NCBI GenBank assembly: GCA_030583905.1
Contig: CP129481.1
Location: forward strand, 1,426,001 to 1,490,000
Source of the DNA: Anaerolineales bacterium
GTDB lineage: Bacteria; Chloroflexota; Anaerolineae; Anaerolineales; Villigracilaceae
Reading direction: 5' to 3'
Length of the DNA stretch: 64,000 bases
The position numbers and the translations under genes are program-made. The stretch's first letter is position 1. Each line of letters opens with the position of its first letter. Shown in pieces: positions 17,404-25,767 of the stretch. The notes under the pieces were generated by a model. The model made no database searches. It was not told the origin of the DNA and saw only the letters and a program-made list of their open reading frames with translations.

Positions 17404-18399
17404 ATGACCCAATCCATCATTCGCCTCTCCCTCCCATCCAAAGGACGCCTCGAAAGCGACGCGCTTGACTTCCTCGCTGAAGCAGGCTTGCGTGTATTCA
17501 AACCAAATCCACGGCAATATGAAGCGCAAGTGCCGTCATTGCCTGAGTTGGGGATCATCTTTCAGCGCCCTGCGGACATCGTCGTAAGCGTGCGCCAGGG
17601 TTCGATTGACTTCGGCATTACAGGTATGGATGTCATCGAAGAGAAGCGTGGCACAAACGGCGAGATCCTCGTCCTGCACGATGCGCTCGGATTCGGTCAT
17701 TGTGCTCTCAAGCTTGCCGTCCCTGAAGCATGGACGAATGTTGCCGACATTCCATCGCTCAAAAAATATTCGACGACTCTCAATCATCCATTGCGCGTGG
17801 CGACCAAGTTTCCCGTTCTTACTGAACGTTTTCTCAAACAACACGATATTCCGAACATATTGATCTCCGCCGAAGGCACGCTTGAAACCGCGCCGACAAT
17901 TGGATATGCCGACATCATCTCCGACCTGGTTTCATCGGGACAGACCCTGCAAGACAACCGTCTGCGTGCGCTGCCCGATGGTCTCATCCAACCGTCACAA
18001 GCCGCGCTAATTGCGAATCGCAAAACGCTGCAAACGAATCCCAACGTGCTTGAGATGGCGCGCCGTTTGCTTGAGTACATCGAAGCGCATCTTCGGGCGA
18101 AGGAAAATCTCCTCGTCATCGCGAACATGCGCGGGCGGAGTCCAGAAGCGATTGCGTCCAAGCTGTTCACGCAAACATCGGTCGGCGGTTTGCAAGGTCC
18201 CACCATCAGCCCCATCGTCACGCGCGAGTCCGATCAAGGCTGGTATTCGGTCAGCATCGTTGTGCCGCGCAGCCGCCTTCCACAAGCCATCACCGAACTT
18301 CGCAGCGTCGGTGGAAGCGGCATCATCGTTTCGCCCGTCACTTATATTTTTGAAGAAGAGCCGCCGCGCTACAAAGCCATGCTGGACGCGCTCAAATAG
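17404..18399 (+). CDS. hisG: ATP phosphoribosyltransferase, long form
   Basis: 331 residues, first enzyme of histidine synthesis (ATP plus PRPP to phosphoribosyl-ATP). Seen motifs: LSLPSKGRLESDALDFL at the N-terminus, GITGMDVIEE, and the PRPP loop around GTLETAPTIGYADIISDLVS. The C-terminal roughly 100 residues form the ACT-like regulatory domain of the long form, which needs no HisZ partner and is usually inhibited by histidine. An AAGGAAC ribosome site precedes ATG 17404. It heads the operon directly behind the attenuator. Confidence 0.96.
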   Translation: MTQSIIRLSLPSKGRLESDALDFLAEAGLRVFKPNPRQYEAQVPSLPELGIIFQRPADIVVSVRQGSIDFGITGMDVIEEKRGTNGEILVLHDALGFGHCALKLAVPEAWTNVADIPSLKKYSTTLNHPLRVATKFPVLTERFLKQHDIPNILISAEGTLETAPTIGYADIISDLVSSGQTLQDNRLRALPDGLIQPSQAALIANRKTLQTNPNVLEMARRLLEYIEAHLRAKENLLVIANMRGRSPEAIASKLFTQTSVGGLQGPTISPIVTRESDQGWYSVSIVVPRSRLPQAITELRSVGGSGIIVSPVTYIFEEEPPRYKAMLDALK

Positions 18400-18406
18400 G
18401 AGCACC

Positions 18407-19747
18407 ATGTTAAAACAATACACATCTCAAACCGCAAGGCAAACCATCCTCAAACGTACTCCGCCCGATGAATTCCCAATCAGCGCGCGTGTGATGGATG
18501 ACATTGAAAAACTTTTTGGCGAACGACTGACCGCCGAAGCTGCCGTGACTCGCATTTTGAAAGATGTGCGGACTCGCGGTGATTCTGCGCTTCAAGATTG
18601 GACCAAGCGCCTCGATTCTCTTAATCTCAAGCCTGTTCCCGTTTCGACGGCTTCGATTCAGTCCGCGCTTGATTCGATCCCGCACGCCCAGCGTGACGCG
18701 CTCGAAAAAGCTGCCGCCCGCGTCGAAGCCTTTCACAAAAAACAACCGTTAACCTCATGGTTCACCAACGAACTCGGCGGCACCGTCGGGCAGATCATCC
18801 GCCCGATTCAACGAGTCGGCTTGTACGTCCCTGGCGGCACGGCTCCGCTTCCTTCAACAGTATTGATGAGTACCATCCCTGCAAAGGTGGCGGGTGTGAA
18901 GGAAATTGTTGTAGTTGCTCCACCCAATCAAACCTATGCTGATCTGGAAGTTCTAATCGCTCCCATCATCCTCGCCGCGTGTGCCGTCGCAGGCGTGGAC
19001 GAAGTCTATGCAATCGGCGGTGCGCAAGCCATTGCCGCGCTTGCGTACGGCACCGAAACCATCCGCCCCGTGGATAAAATTTTCGGACCTGGCAATCTCT
19101 TCGTTACACTGGCAAAGCGACAAGTCTACGGAGTGGTTGGCATTGACGGGCTGGCAGGTCCCACTGAAACCGTCGTCATCGCCGATGACTCTGCAAATCC
19201 CGCCTGGGTCGCGGCGGACTTACTTGCCCAAGCCGAACATGACTTGCTTGCCTCTGCCATTCTGCTTACTCCCTCCCAAGGGCTCATTCAAAAAGTCCAA
19301 GCCGAAGTGACGAATCAGATCGAACAACGCAGCCGCGCAGATATCATCGTCGCTTCGTTGGAAAATCGCGGCGGCGCAGTGTTGACTCGCGACCTCGCCG
19401 AAGCCGTTGACCTCGCCAACGAGTACGCGCCCGAACATTTGGCATTATCCGTCACTGAACCGTGGCGTTGGGCGGAGAAGGTCAATAACGCTGGCGGCGT
19501 CTTCATGGGCGAACATTCCTTTGAAGTGCTCGGCGACTATCTCGCAGGTCCCAGCCACGTCATGCCCACAGGCGGATCCGCCCGCTTCGCGTCCCCTCTC
19601 AATGTGTGGGACTTTGTGAAGATCGTCAGCCTCGTTGCATTGGATGACAAAACCGCGCAGAACGTTGGTCCCATCGCCGCGACTCTCGCGCAGTCTGAAG
19701 GTCTGGACGCGCACGCGAATGCCGCTTTGTTGCGGAGTAAAACGTAG
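18407..19747 (+). CDS. hisD: Histidinol dehydrogenase
   Basis: 446 residues from ATG 18407 (MLKQYTSQTARQTIL), eight bases after hisG and behind TAGGAG. It oxidises histidinol to histidine in two NAD-dependent steps with zinc. The family pattern is complete: VGLYVPGGTAPLPSTVLM, AIGGAQAIAALAYGTE, KIFGPGNLFVTLAK, DGLAGPTETVVIADDS, the zinc ligands in LLAQAEHDLLASA and the catalytic Glu/His in YAPEHLAL. Its stop codon TAG lies in the first bases of the palindromic repeat that follows. Confidence 0.96.
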   Translation: MLKQYTSQTARQTILKRTPPDEFPISARVMDDIEKLFGERLTAEAAVTRILKDVRTRGDSALQDWTKRLDSLNLKPVPVSTASIQSALDSIPHAQRDALEKAAARVEAFHKKQPLTSWFTNELGGTVGQIIRPIQRVGLYVPGGTAPLPSTVLMSTIPAKVAGVKEIVVVAPPNQTYADLEVLIAPIILAACAVAGVDEVYAIGGAQAIAALAYGTETIRPVDKIFGPGNLFVTLAKRQVYGVVGIDGLAGPTETVVIADDSANPAWVAADLLAQAEHDLLASAILLTPSQGLIQKVQAEVTNQIEQRSRADIIVASLENRGGAVLTRDLAEAVDLANEYAPEHLALSVTEPWRWAEKVNNAGGVFMGEHSFEVLGDYLAGPSHVMPTGGSARFASPLNVWDFVKIVSLVALDDKTAQNVGPIAATLAQSEGLDAHANAALLRSKT

Positions 19748-19790
19748 GTCACGCTTGTAGCGTGACAGTCACGTTGAAAACGTGACCTAC
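19744..19790. repeat. Palindromic repeat between hisD and hisC
   Basis: Outer arms GTAGGTCACG and CGTGACCTAC (19744-19753 and 19781-19790), with two inner hairpins (TCACGCTTGTAGCGTGA and TCACGTTGAAAACGTGA). The TAG at 19745 is the stop codon of hisD. A longer member of the same family stands between hisC and hisB. Confidence 0.85.
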
Positions 19791-19800
19791 AGGAAACATT

Positions 19801-20892
19801 ATGAAAATCCGAACCCACCTCGAATCCCTTCCACCCTACACGCCCATCGAACCCTTCGAAGTTCTCTCCGCTCGTATCGGGCGTGAACCGTCGCAGATCG
19901 TCAAACTCGATGCGAATGAAAATCCATACGGCATTCTGCCTGCCGTCCGCAAGGCACTCGCGGAGATGGATTTTCCGCACATCTACCCTGACCCTGAGTC
20001 GCGTGCCTTGCGCCAGTCGCTGGCACAGTTCACAGGCGTGGACGAAGACTACCTGTTGGCTGGCTCTGGCGCAGATGAATTGCTCGACCTGCTCATGCGC
20101 GTCTTCCTTGAGCCGAACGAGTGCATCATCTCCTGCCCGCCGACCTTCGGCATGTATCCCTTCGACGCGGAGTTGAACGCCGCGCGTTGTATCGAAGTGC
20201 CGCGCAATGCGGACTTCTCTTTGAACATGGACGGCATAAAAAAAGCAGTGGATGAATACAAGCCAAAACTGCTCTTCATTGCTTCGCCCAACAACCCCGA
20301 CGGCTCTTTGATCCCATCGAATGTGATGGATGAATTGCTCGCGCTTCCGCTGTTGGTGGTGCTCGATGAAGCCTACATCGAATTTGCTGGCGAGAATCTT
20401 GGCGCAAGCCTTAGCCGAATCCGCGAAGTGCCGAAGCGGGAGAATCTTGTCGTGTTGCGCACATTCAGCAAATGGGCGGGGCTGGCAGGTCTGCGCATTG
20501 GCTATGGTGCGTTCCCCAAGTGGCTCATGCCTACCTTGTGGAAGTCCAAGCAGCCGTACAATGTCAATGTCGCCGCGAGTGTTGCCGCGCAAGCATCACT
20601 GGCGAACGTGGATGAGTTGAAGGTGTTGGTCGAAAAACTAAAGGATGAAAGAATCCGCCTCCTCTCCGCGCTGATAACTGTTCCGTATCTCAAGCCGTAT
20701 CCTACGCAATCGAACTTTATCCTCTGCCAAGTGGATGGGCGCGATGCCGTCGAGTTAAAAGCAAGGTTGGCTCAAGAGTTCGGAGTCTTCATCCGCTACT
20801 TCAACAAGCCTGGGCTGAGAGATCACATCCGCATTAGCGTGGGAAGATCGAGTGATACGGATGTTTTGATTGATGCGTTGAAGAAATTGTAG
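19801..20892 (+). CDS. hisC: Histidinol-phosphate aminotransferase
   Basis: 363 residues, fold-type I PLP aminotransferase that converts imidazole-acetol phosphate and glutamate to histidinol phosphate. Seen: KLDANENPYGILP near the N-terminus, GSGADELLDLLMR, SPNNPDGSLIP, the PLP-binding Asp/Tyr in VVLDEAYIEFAG and the PLP lysine in RTFSKWAGLAGLRIGY. Its stop TAG is supplied by the repeat starting at 20889. Confidence 0.95.
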   Translation: MKIRTHLESLPPYTPIEPFEVLSARIGREPSQIVKLDANENPYGILPAVRKALAEMDFPHIYPDPESRALRQSLAQFTGVDEDYLLAGSGADELLDLLMRVFLEPNECIISCPPTFGMYPFDAELNAARCIEVPRNADFSLNMDGIKKAVDEYKPKLLFIASPNNPDGSLIPSNVMDELLALPLLVVLDEAYIEFAGENLGASLSRIREVPKRENLVVLRTFSKWAGLAGLRIGYGAFPKWLMPTLWKSKQPYNVNVAASVAAQASLANVDELKVLVEKLKDERIRLLSALITVPYLKPYPTQSNFILCQVDGRDAVELKARLAQEFGVFIRYFNKPGLRDHIRISVGRSSDTDVLIDALKKL

Positions 20893-20954
20893 GTCACGCT
20901 TGTAGCGTGACGAACTTGCAATTGAAAATATGTCACGTTGAAAACGCGACCTAC
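20889..20954. repeat. Palindromic repeat between hisC and hisB
   Basis: Begins GTAGGTCACGCTTGTAGCGTGA and ends with GTTGAAAACGCGACCTAC, the same family as 19744-19790 but with about 20 extra bases in the middle. The TAG at 20890 ends hisC. Confidence 0.85.
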
Positions 20955-20970
20955 GAGAAATGGAGTACGA

Positions 20971-21558
20971 ATGAGAACTTCAGAAGTATCCCGTAACACC
21001 AATGAAACGCAAATTGAAATTAAATTGAATCTAGATGGAACAGGCAAGCACGAGATTTCCACGGGCGTGGGGTTCCTTGACCATATGTTGACCCATCTTG
21101 CGGTGCATGGACTGTTTGACCTGACCGTCGAAGCGCAAGGCGACTTGCATATTGATATCCATCACACGGTGGAGGATGTGGCACTTGCACTTGGACAAGC
21201 CTTCGATAAGGCGTTGGGCGACCGCAAGGGGATTGTCCGCATGGGCGATAGTTTTGCTCCGATGGATGAGACTCTCGCGCACGTGGCAATGGATTTGTCG
21301 GGGCGTCCGTATGCGGTGGTGCAGGTCGAATGGCACACGCCGTACGTGGGCAACATCCCTGTGACATTGTTCCCGCATTTCTTCGAGTCGTTTGCGGTAC
21401 AGGCGCGTTGTAATCTCCATGCGCGAGTCCTGTACGGGCGCGATGACCATCATCAAGCTGAAGCCTTGTTCAAAGCCTGGGCACGCGCGTTGGACGCGTC
21501 CACGCAGTTTGACCCAAGACGTGGTGGAAACATCCCTTCGACAAAAGGAACGTTGTAA
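20971..21558 (+). CDS. hisB: Imidazoleglycerol-phosphate dehydratase
   Basis: 195 residues from ATG 20971, behind a TGGAG site. It removes water from imidazole-glycerol phosphate. The manganese-binding His/Glu clusters of the family are present: [30 protein letters not shown], and later [19 protein letters not shown]. It is the dehydratase only. There is no fused phosphatase domain as in the enterobacterial protein, so a separate histidinol-phosphate phosphatase is needed. The frame opens earlier at 20938, but that part is repeat. Confidence 0.96.
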   Translation: MRTSEVSRNTNETQIEIKLNLDGTGKHEISTGVGFLDHMLTHLAVHGLFDLTVEAQGDLHIDIHHTVEDVALALGQAFDKALGDRKGIVRMGDSFAPMDETLAHVAMDLSGRPYAVVQVEWHTPYVGNIPVTLFPHFFESFAVQARCNLHARVLYGRDDHHQAEALFKAWARALDASTQFDPRRGGNIPSTKGTL

Positions 21559-21560
21559 AG

Positions 21561-22175
21561 ATGATGAAAGACATTGTATTGATTGACGCAGGCACAGGCA
21601 ATTTGCGTTCTGTACAAAAAGCGCTTGCAAGCGTTGGTACGAATGTGTTACGCACGGAGGATGCTGATAAAGTTTTGGCAGCAAAGAAAGTTGTATTACC
21701 TGGCGTAGGCGCGTTCGGTGATTTTATGGATGGCATGAAAGCCAAAGGACTCGATGATGCTGTCAAGCAAATCGTTTTGCGTGGCGTACCGATGCTGGGA
21801 ATTTGCGTCGGTATGCAAGCCTTGTTCGAGATCGGTGAAGAGATGGGCGAGCACGAAGGCTTGGGTCTGTTGCGCGGCACGGTGGTGAAGTTTGCAGATA
21901 CGCTGTCGGTGAAGATTCCGCACACGGGGTGGAATCAGGTTCAGGTCAAGAAAGAGGCGGCGCTCTTCGATCAAATCCAAGATGGGGCGTATGTCTATTT
22001 CAATCACTCGTATTATTGTCAGGCGAGTGATCCATCCGACGTGATCGCAGAAGTGGATTATGGCATTCGTTATGCGTGCGCGGTGCGGCGCGAAAATGTG
22101 TTTGGCGTGCAGTTTCACCCTGAGAAAAGTCAGGCGGTGGGGCTGCGCATTTTGAAAAATTTTGTGGAGGCGTGA
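21561..22175 (+). CDS. hisH: Imidazole glycerol phosphate synthase, glutaminase subunit
   Basis: 204 residues, class I glutamine amidotransferase that makes ammonia for HisF. The nucleophile Cys is in MLGICVGMQALFE and the His/Glu pair in VFGVQFHPEKSQ; DAGTGNLRSV and LPGVGAFGDFM are also typical. It starts two bases after hisB and its stop overlaps the hisA start by one base. Confidence 0.96.
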   Translation: MMKDIVLIDAGTGNLRSVQKALASVGTNVLRTEDADKVLAAKKVVLPGVGAFGDFMDGMKAKGLDDAVKQIVLRGVPMLGICVGMQALFEIGEEMGEHEGLGLLRGTVVKFADTLSVKIPHTGWNQVQVKKEAALFDQIQDGAYVYFNHSYYCQASDPSDVIAEVDYGIRYACAVRRENVFGVQFHPEKSQAVGLRILKNFVEA

Positions 22176-22888
22176 TGTTTACGATCTATCCCGGGATTGA
22201 TCTGCGAGGCAGCAAAGTGGTGCGGTTGAAGGAGGGCGACCCCGCGCGGATGACGTCGTACAGTGATGACCCCGCCGAGACGGCACGGCGTTGGATCGAC
22301 GCTGGCGCGGCTTGGTTGCATGTGGTGAATCTCGATGGCGCGTTCGGTGAAAGTGATAACGCGAATCGTGATGCGCTTGAGTCGATTTTGAAACTTGGTG
22401 TGCGCGTGCAATTCGGCGGCGGGGTGCGGTCGCTTGAGTCTATTGAGTCAGCATTATCGTTAGGCGTGAGCCGTGTCATCCTTGGAACGATTGCGATTGA
22501 ACAGCCTGACATCGTGCGCGATGCCTTGACTCGTTTTGGCGCGGAACAGATTGCAGTTGGAATCGATGCGCGCGATGGGCTCGTGCGGACTCGCGGATGG
22601 AAAGATAACAGCGGCGTGCCTGCGCTTGACCTTGCGCTTCACATGCGGATCTTGGGGCTGGGTACCGTTATCTTTACCGATGTCAGCCGCGACGGTTTGG
22701 GCAGCGGATTGAACATCCCTGCAACGCGAGAATTATCTGAAAAAAGCGGACTCGATGTGATTGCTTCAGGCGGCGTGCATACCATCGACGATGTGAAGGC
22801 GGCGAAGGATGCGGGGTTGGCGGGCTGTATCATCGGGCGGGCGTTGTATGATGGGACGGTTGATTTACGAGAAGCGTTGCAGGTTTAA
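22175..22888 (+). CDS. hisA: ProFAR isomerase
   Basis: 237 residues, TIM barrel that isomerises ProFAR to PRFAR. Seen: YPGIDLRGSKVVRLKEGD with the catalytic Asp, FGGGVRSLESIE, GIDARDGLVRTRGWK, the second Asp in IFTDVSRDGLGSG, and ASGGVHTIDDVK. The start ATG shares its A with the hisH stop (TGATG), so the two are translationally coupled. The TAA stop lies inside a palindromic repeat. Confidence 0.95.
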   Translation: MFTIYPGIDLRGSKVVRLKEGDPARMTSYSDDPAETARRWIDAGAAWLHVVNLDGAFGESDNANRDALESILKLGVRVQFGGGVRSLESIESALSLGVSRVILGTIAIEQPDIVRDALTRFGAEQIAVGIDARDGLVRTRGWKDNSGVPALDLALHMRILGLGTVIFTDVSRDGLGSGLNIPATRELSEKSGLDVIASGGVHTIDDVKAAKDAGLAGCIIGRALYDGTVDLREALQV

Positions 22889-22938
22889 GGTTGAAAGTTG
22901 AAGGTTAACCTGCAACCTTAAACCTGTAACTTTCAACC
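22881..22938. repeat. Palindromic repeat between hisA and hisF
   Basis: Arms AGGTTTAAGGTT (22881-22892) with AACCTTAAACCT (22914-22925), and GGTTGAAAGTT (22889-22899) with AACTTTCAACC (22928-22938). It overlaps the end of hisA. It resembles the repeat at 24111-24182. Confidence 0.8.
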
Positions 22939-22950
22939 GATTGGAGAACT

Positions 22951-23706
22951 ATGTTAGCAAAACGAATCATCCCTTGTTTGGATATCAAAGATGGGCGCGT
23001 GGTGAAGGGCGTGAACTTTGTGAACCTGCGCGATGCAGGTGACCCTGTGGAACAGGCGAGGCTTTATGATGAGCAAGGCGCGGATGAGTTGGTGTTCCTT
23101 GATATTTCTGCAACGCATGAAGGACGCAAGACGACGTTGGAGTTGGTCAGCCGTGTGGCAGAGACGGTCTTCATGCCATTGACGGTTGGTGGCGGAATCC
23201 GCGAAGTGGACGATATGCGCAATCTGCTGCTGGCTGGCGCGGACAAGGTCAGTGTCAACTCGGCGGCGGTGAAACGACCTGAGTTGCTTTCTGAGGGAGC
23301 GAGTCGATTCGGGGCGCAGTGCATCTTGCTGGCGATTGACGCACGTAGAAATGGCTCAAGTTGGGAAGTGTACGTGGCGGGCGGACGTACCTCCACAGGC
23401 ATTGACGCGGTTGAGTGGGCGGTGCGTGGCGTGGAATTGGGGGCGGGGGAGATCCTGCTCACCAGCATGGACGCCGATGGCACGCTCGCAGGCTATGACT
23501 TGGAGTTGACGAGTATCATCTCGAACATGGTGTCTGTGCCTGTCATCGCTTCGGGCGGGGCGGGGACTCCCAGTCACTTTGCGGATGTGCTGACAGTTGG
23601 CAATGCGGATGCGGCGTTGGCGGCGTCGCTGTTCCATGATGGGAAGTTGAGGATCCCTGAATTGAAAGAGGAATTGAGATTGCAGGGTGTGCCTGTTAGG
23701 TTGTGA
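22951..23706 (+). CDS. hisF: Imidazole glycerol phosphate synthase, cyclase subunit
   Basis: 251 residues, TIM barrel that uses ammonia from HisH to close the imidazole ring and release AICAR. Characteristic parts: [20 protein letters not shown] with the catalytic Asp, [38 protein letters not shown] with the second Asp and [11 protein letters not shown]. It is spaced from hisA by the palindromic repeat and has GGAG ahead of ATG 22951. Confidence 0.96.
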   Translation: MLAKRIIPCLDIKDGRVVKGVNFVNLRDAGDPVEQARLYDEQGADELVFLDISATHEGRKTTLELVSRVAETVFMPLTVGGGIREVDDMRNLLLAGADKVSVNSAAVKRPELLSEGASRFGAQCILLAIDARRNGSSWEVYVAGGRTSTGIDAVEWAVRGVELGAGEILLTSMDADGTLAGYDLELTSIISNMVSVPVIASGGAGTPSHFADVLTVGNADAALAASLFHDGKLRIPELKEELRLQGVPVRL

Positions 23707-23710
23707 AAAT

Positions 23711-23787
23711 AACGATAGACCGCAGACGATGGAAAGAAATCGGCAATCGTTATCTGTGGTCAATGGTCTATCGTCTATGGTCTGGAG
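23711..23787. repeat. Palindromic repeat between hisF and hisI
   Basis: CGATAGACCGCAGACGATGG on the left is matched by inverted blocks GGTCAATGGTCTATCGTC and TATGGTCTGG on the right, with ATCGGCAATCGTTATC between. It is an imperfect, nested palindrome of another sequence family. Confidence 0.65.
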
Positions 23788-23793
23788 AAAAAG

Positions 23794-24144
23794 ATGAATG
23801 ATGATTTGTTGAGTGCAATCAAGTACGATGCGAACGGACTTGTCCCAGCCATTGTGCAGGATGTGACGACAAAAGATGTGCTGATGATGGCGTGGATGAA
23901 TGCTGAGTCTTTGCAATTGACGATGGAGACAGGGGAGACGGTGTTCTGGTCACGCAGTCGGCAGGAGATTTGGCACAAGGGTGCGACATCTGGCAATGTG
24001 CAGAAGGTGGTCGAGGTCCGCTTGGATTGTGATGCGGATACGTTGCTGATACTGGTCGAGCCAGCGGGTCCGGCGTGCCATACGGGCGAGCGGACGTGTT
24101 TTTACAAATCGGTTGAAGGTTCAAAGTTGAAGGTTGAAAGTTAA
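23794..24144 (+). CDS. hisI: Phosphoribosyl-AMP cyclohydrolase
   Basis: 116 residues, HisI-only form that opens the adenine ring of phosphoribosyl-AMP. Zinc and magnesium ligands are seen in [13 protein letters not shown] and [18 protein letters not shown] and [13 protein letters not shown] are family hallmarks. The last residues (EGSKLKVES) are read from the palindromic repeat that begins at 24111, so the natural C-terminus was probably replaced by repeat sequence. Confidence 0.95.
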   Translation: MNDDLLSAIKYDANGLVPAIVQDVTTKDVLMMAWMNAESLQLTMETGETVFWSRSRQEIWHKGATSGNVQKVVEVRLDCDADTLLILVEPAGPACHTGERTCFYKSVEGSKLKVES

Positions 24145-24182
24145 GACCAAAACCTGCAACCTTCAACCTTCAACCTGTGACC
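24111..24182. repeat. Palindromic repeat at the 3' end of hisI
   Basis: GGTTGAAGGTT (24111-24121) and the related GAAGGTTGAAAGTT are inverted to two overlapping AACCTTCAACC blocks at 24158-24175. The left part codes for the final residues and stop of hisI. Confidence 0.8.
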
Positions 24183-24198
24183 TGAAACAGGAGAAGTC

Positions 24199-24474
24199 AT
24201 GAGCATTCAATGGTTGTTTGATGTGATCGAAGAGCGAAAGAAGAATCCCAACGAGAAATCTTATACAACAAGTCTGTTCAATGAAGGCTTGCCGAAGATC
24301 GCGCAGAAGGTGGGCGAAGAAGGGACGGAAGTAGTCGTAGCGGCGTTGGCACAGGAAGATCAGCGTCTCATTGAAGAAGTTGCCGACTTGACCTATCACA
24401 CACTGGTTCTGCTTGCCGCACGCGGGTTGACTCCGGCGCATGTCATTGCCGAGTTGGAGAAGCGCCATAAATGA
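24199..24474 (+). CDS. hisE: Phosphoribosyl-ATP pyrophosphatase
   Basis: 91 residues, all-alpha MazG-like fold that removes diphosphate from phosphoribosyl-ATP. Family marks are SYTTSLFNEGLPKIAQKVGE, the metal-binding EEGTEVVVAAL and EEVADLTYHTLVLLA. It overlaps the next gene by four bases (ATGA). Confidence 0.94.
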   Translation: MSIQWLFDVIEERKKNPNEKSYTTSLFNEGLPKIAQKVGEEGTEVVVAALAQEDQRLIEEVADLTYHTLVLLAARGLTPAHVIAELEKRHK

Positions 24475-25604
24475 CAAAAATTATTTTGCTTGATGTTGAT
24501 GGTGTATTGGTTACACCTGGCGGGTATCGCGCTGCATTACATGCCACCTTGAATCATTTCGCTCATTTGATGGAGGCGTCGCAATATAATCTCGAAGAGG
24601 AACAATTATCTGAGTTTGAGAAGCGCGGCATTTTTAGCGAATGGGATATGACTCCGCTATTGATCGGTGCCATGTGGAATGAAGTTCTTTCCCATCATCC
24701 GGGTGTGCGCCTGCCCGCCAATCTCACAGCCGCCGCAAAAGAGATCGGGCAAGATTTGAATCACAAGCACCTGCCCGAACATTTGCATATTCCGTTTTTT
24801 CAGATTGAAGATGGAAAGTACCCTGCCGAGTCTGCACTGCAACAGGGGTGCTTCCCGAACATCCCGCAAGAACTGCGAGTAAAACTACTCAGCCGCACAC
24901 GCGATATTCACTTTTCCGAAACCATGCAGGTGTTTCAACAATTTTCTCTGGGAAGCCGTATCTTTGAAAAGACCTATAAGTTGCCAGCAGCATTCGAGAC
25001 AGAGTCGCTCCTATCAAAGCATGATGTATCAAATCTGACGAAAGAAACCCTCGCTAAACTAAAAAACGACAGATACTATCTTTCAGTGCTCACGGCGCGC
25101 CCTTCTTCACCGCCCAGAGAGGTTGAGAATCCGCCATTTGGATACGCCCCTGAAGCAGAATTAGCGTTGGAATTGGTTGGATTGGCAGGTATTCCTATTA
25201 CCGCCTTTGGCAAGTTGGAATACATTGCCGCGCAGCAAGGGCTTGATCCTGTGGTATTACTCAAGCCTTCGCCGTTTCAAGCCTTGGCAGGGACGCTTGC
25301 TGCATGGACAGGCGATGAACTTGGAGCACTGCAAGCTGCCTATGACTGGCACACCACTGGAAAATTGCATAGTCGTTTTGCCGAACTTCCCAAATCGTTC
25401 GACTTGATCGTTGTGGAAGATACAATGGGAGGCATTCGTTCAACGCAGAGCGCGGACGAAATCCTGAAAAAGGCGGGATTTAATGTAACCGTCCGTCCCT
25501 TTGGGCTGACTCTGGGAAGCACGACTAAAGCGTCCACATTCGAGAAGGCAGGCGTTCCATATTATGAAGATTGGCAAACACTGGCAGTGGAGATTGGACT
25601 ATAA
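24471..25604 (+). CDS. HAD-superfamily hydrolase coupled to the histidine operon
   Basis: 377 residues. The four HAD motifs are present: LLDVDGVLVTPGG (nucleophile Asp8 and Asp10), the Thr in SVLTARPSS, a Lys in VVLLKPSPFQ, and the acidic IVVEDTMGGIRS. A large cap of roughly 200 residues separates motifs I and II, so it is longer than common phosphatases. Its ATG overlaps the hisE stop. The operon has all other steps but no histidinol-phosphate phosphatase, so this protein is a candidate for it. The substrate is inferred from context, since the cap matches nothing I recognise. Confidence 0.8.
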   Translation: MTKIILLDVDGVLVTPGGYRAALHATLNHFAHLMEASQYNLEEEQLSEFEKRGIFSEWDMTPLLIGAMWNEVLSHHPGVRLPANLTAAAKEIGQDLNHKHLPEHLHIPFFQIEDGKYPAESALQQGCFPNIPQELRVKLLSRTRDIHFSETMQVFQQFSLGSRIFEKTYKLPAAFETESLLSKHDVSNLTKETLAKLKNDRYYLSVLTARPSSPPREVENPPFGYAPEAELALELVGLAGIPITAFGKLEYIAAQQGLDPVVLLKPSPFQALAGTLAAWTGDELGALQAAYDWHTTGKLHSRFAELPKSFDLIVVEDTMGGIRSTQSADEILKKAGFNVTVRPFGLTLGSTTKASTFEKAGVPYYEDWQTLAVEIGL

Positions 25605-25645
25605 AGTGATTAGCTTCGAATCCATCTTGGCAGCAAACTTTGCAT

Positions 25646-25686
25646 CTTAGTGTACTTAATCTGCACTAAGTTTTATTGTTTTTTCT
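25646..25686 (+). terminator. Terminator of the histidine operon
   Basis: Stem CTTAGTG (25646-25652) with CACTAAG (25664-25670), 11-base loop, followed by TTTTATTGTTTTTT. It lies about 40 bases after the HAD gene. Confidence 0.75.
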
Positions 25687-25767
25687 GGTGCCATGCTGCG
25701 CCAATTTTTGACGATGGATCGTCTACTCTGTTGGTGGAGAGTTGGAATGCCTAGTTTGCAGCATGAT

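Noticed and set aside
19537..20592. Open frame of 351 codons on the minus strand
   Set aside because: Antisense to hisD and hisC, which are complete.
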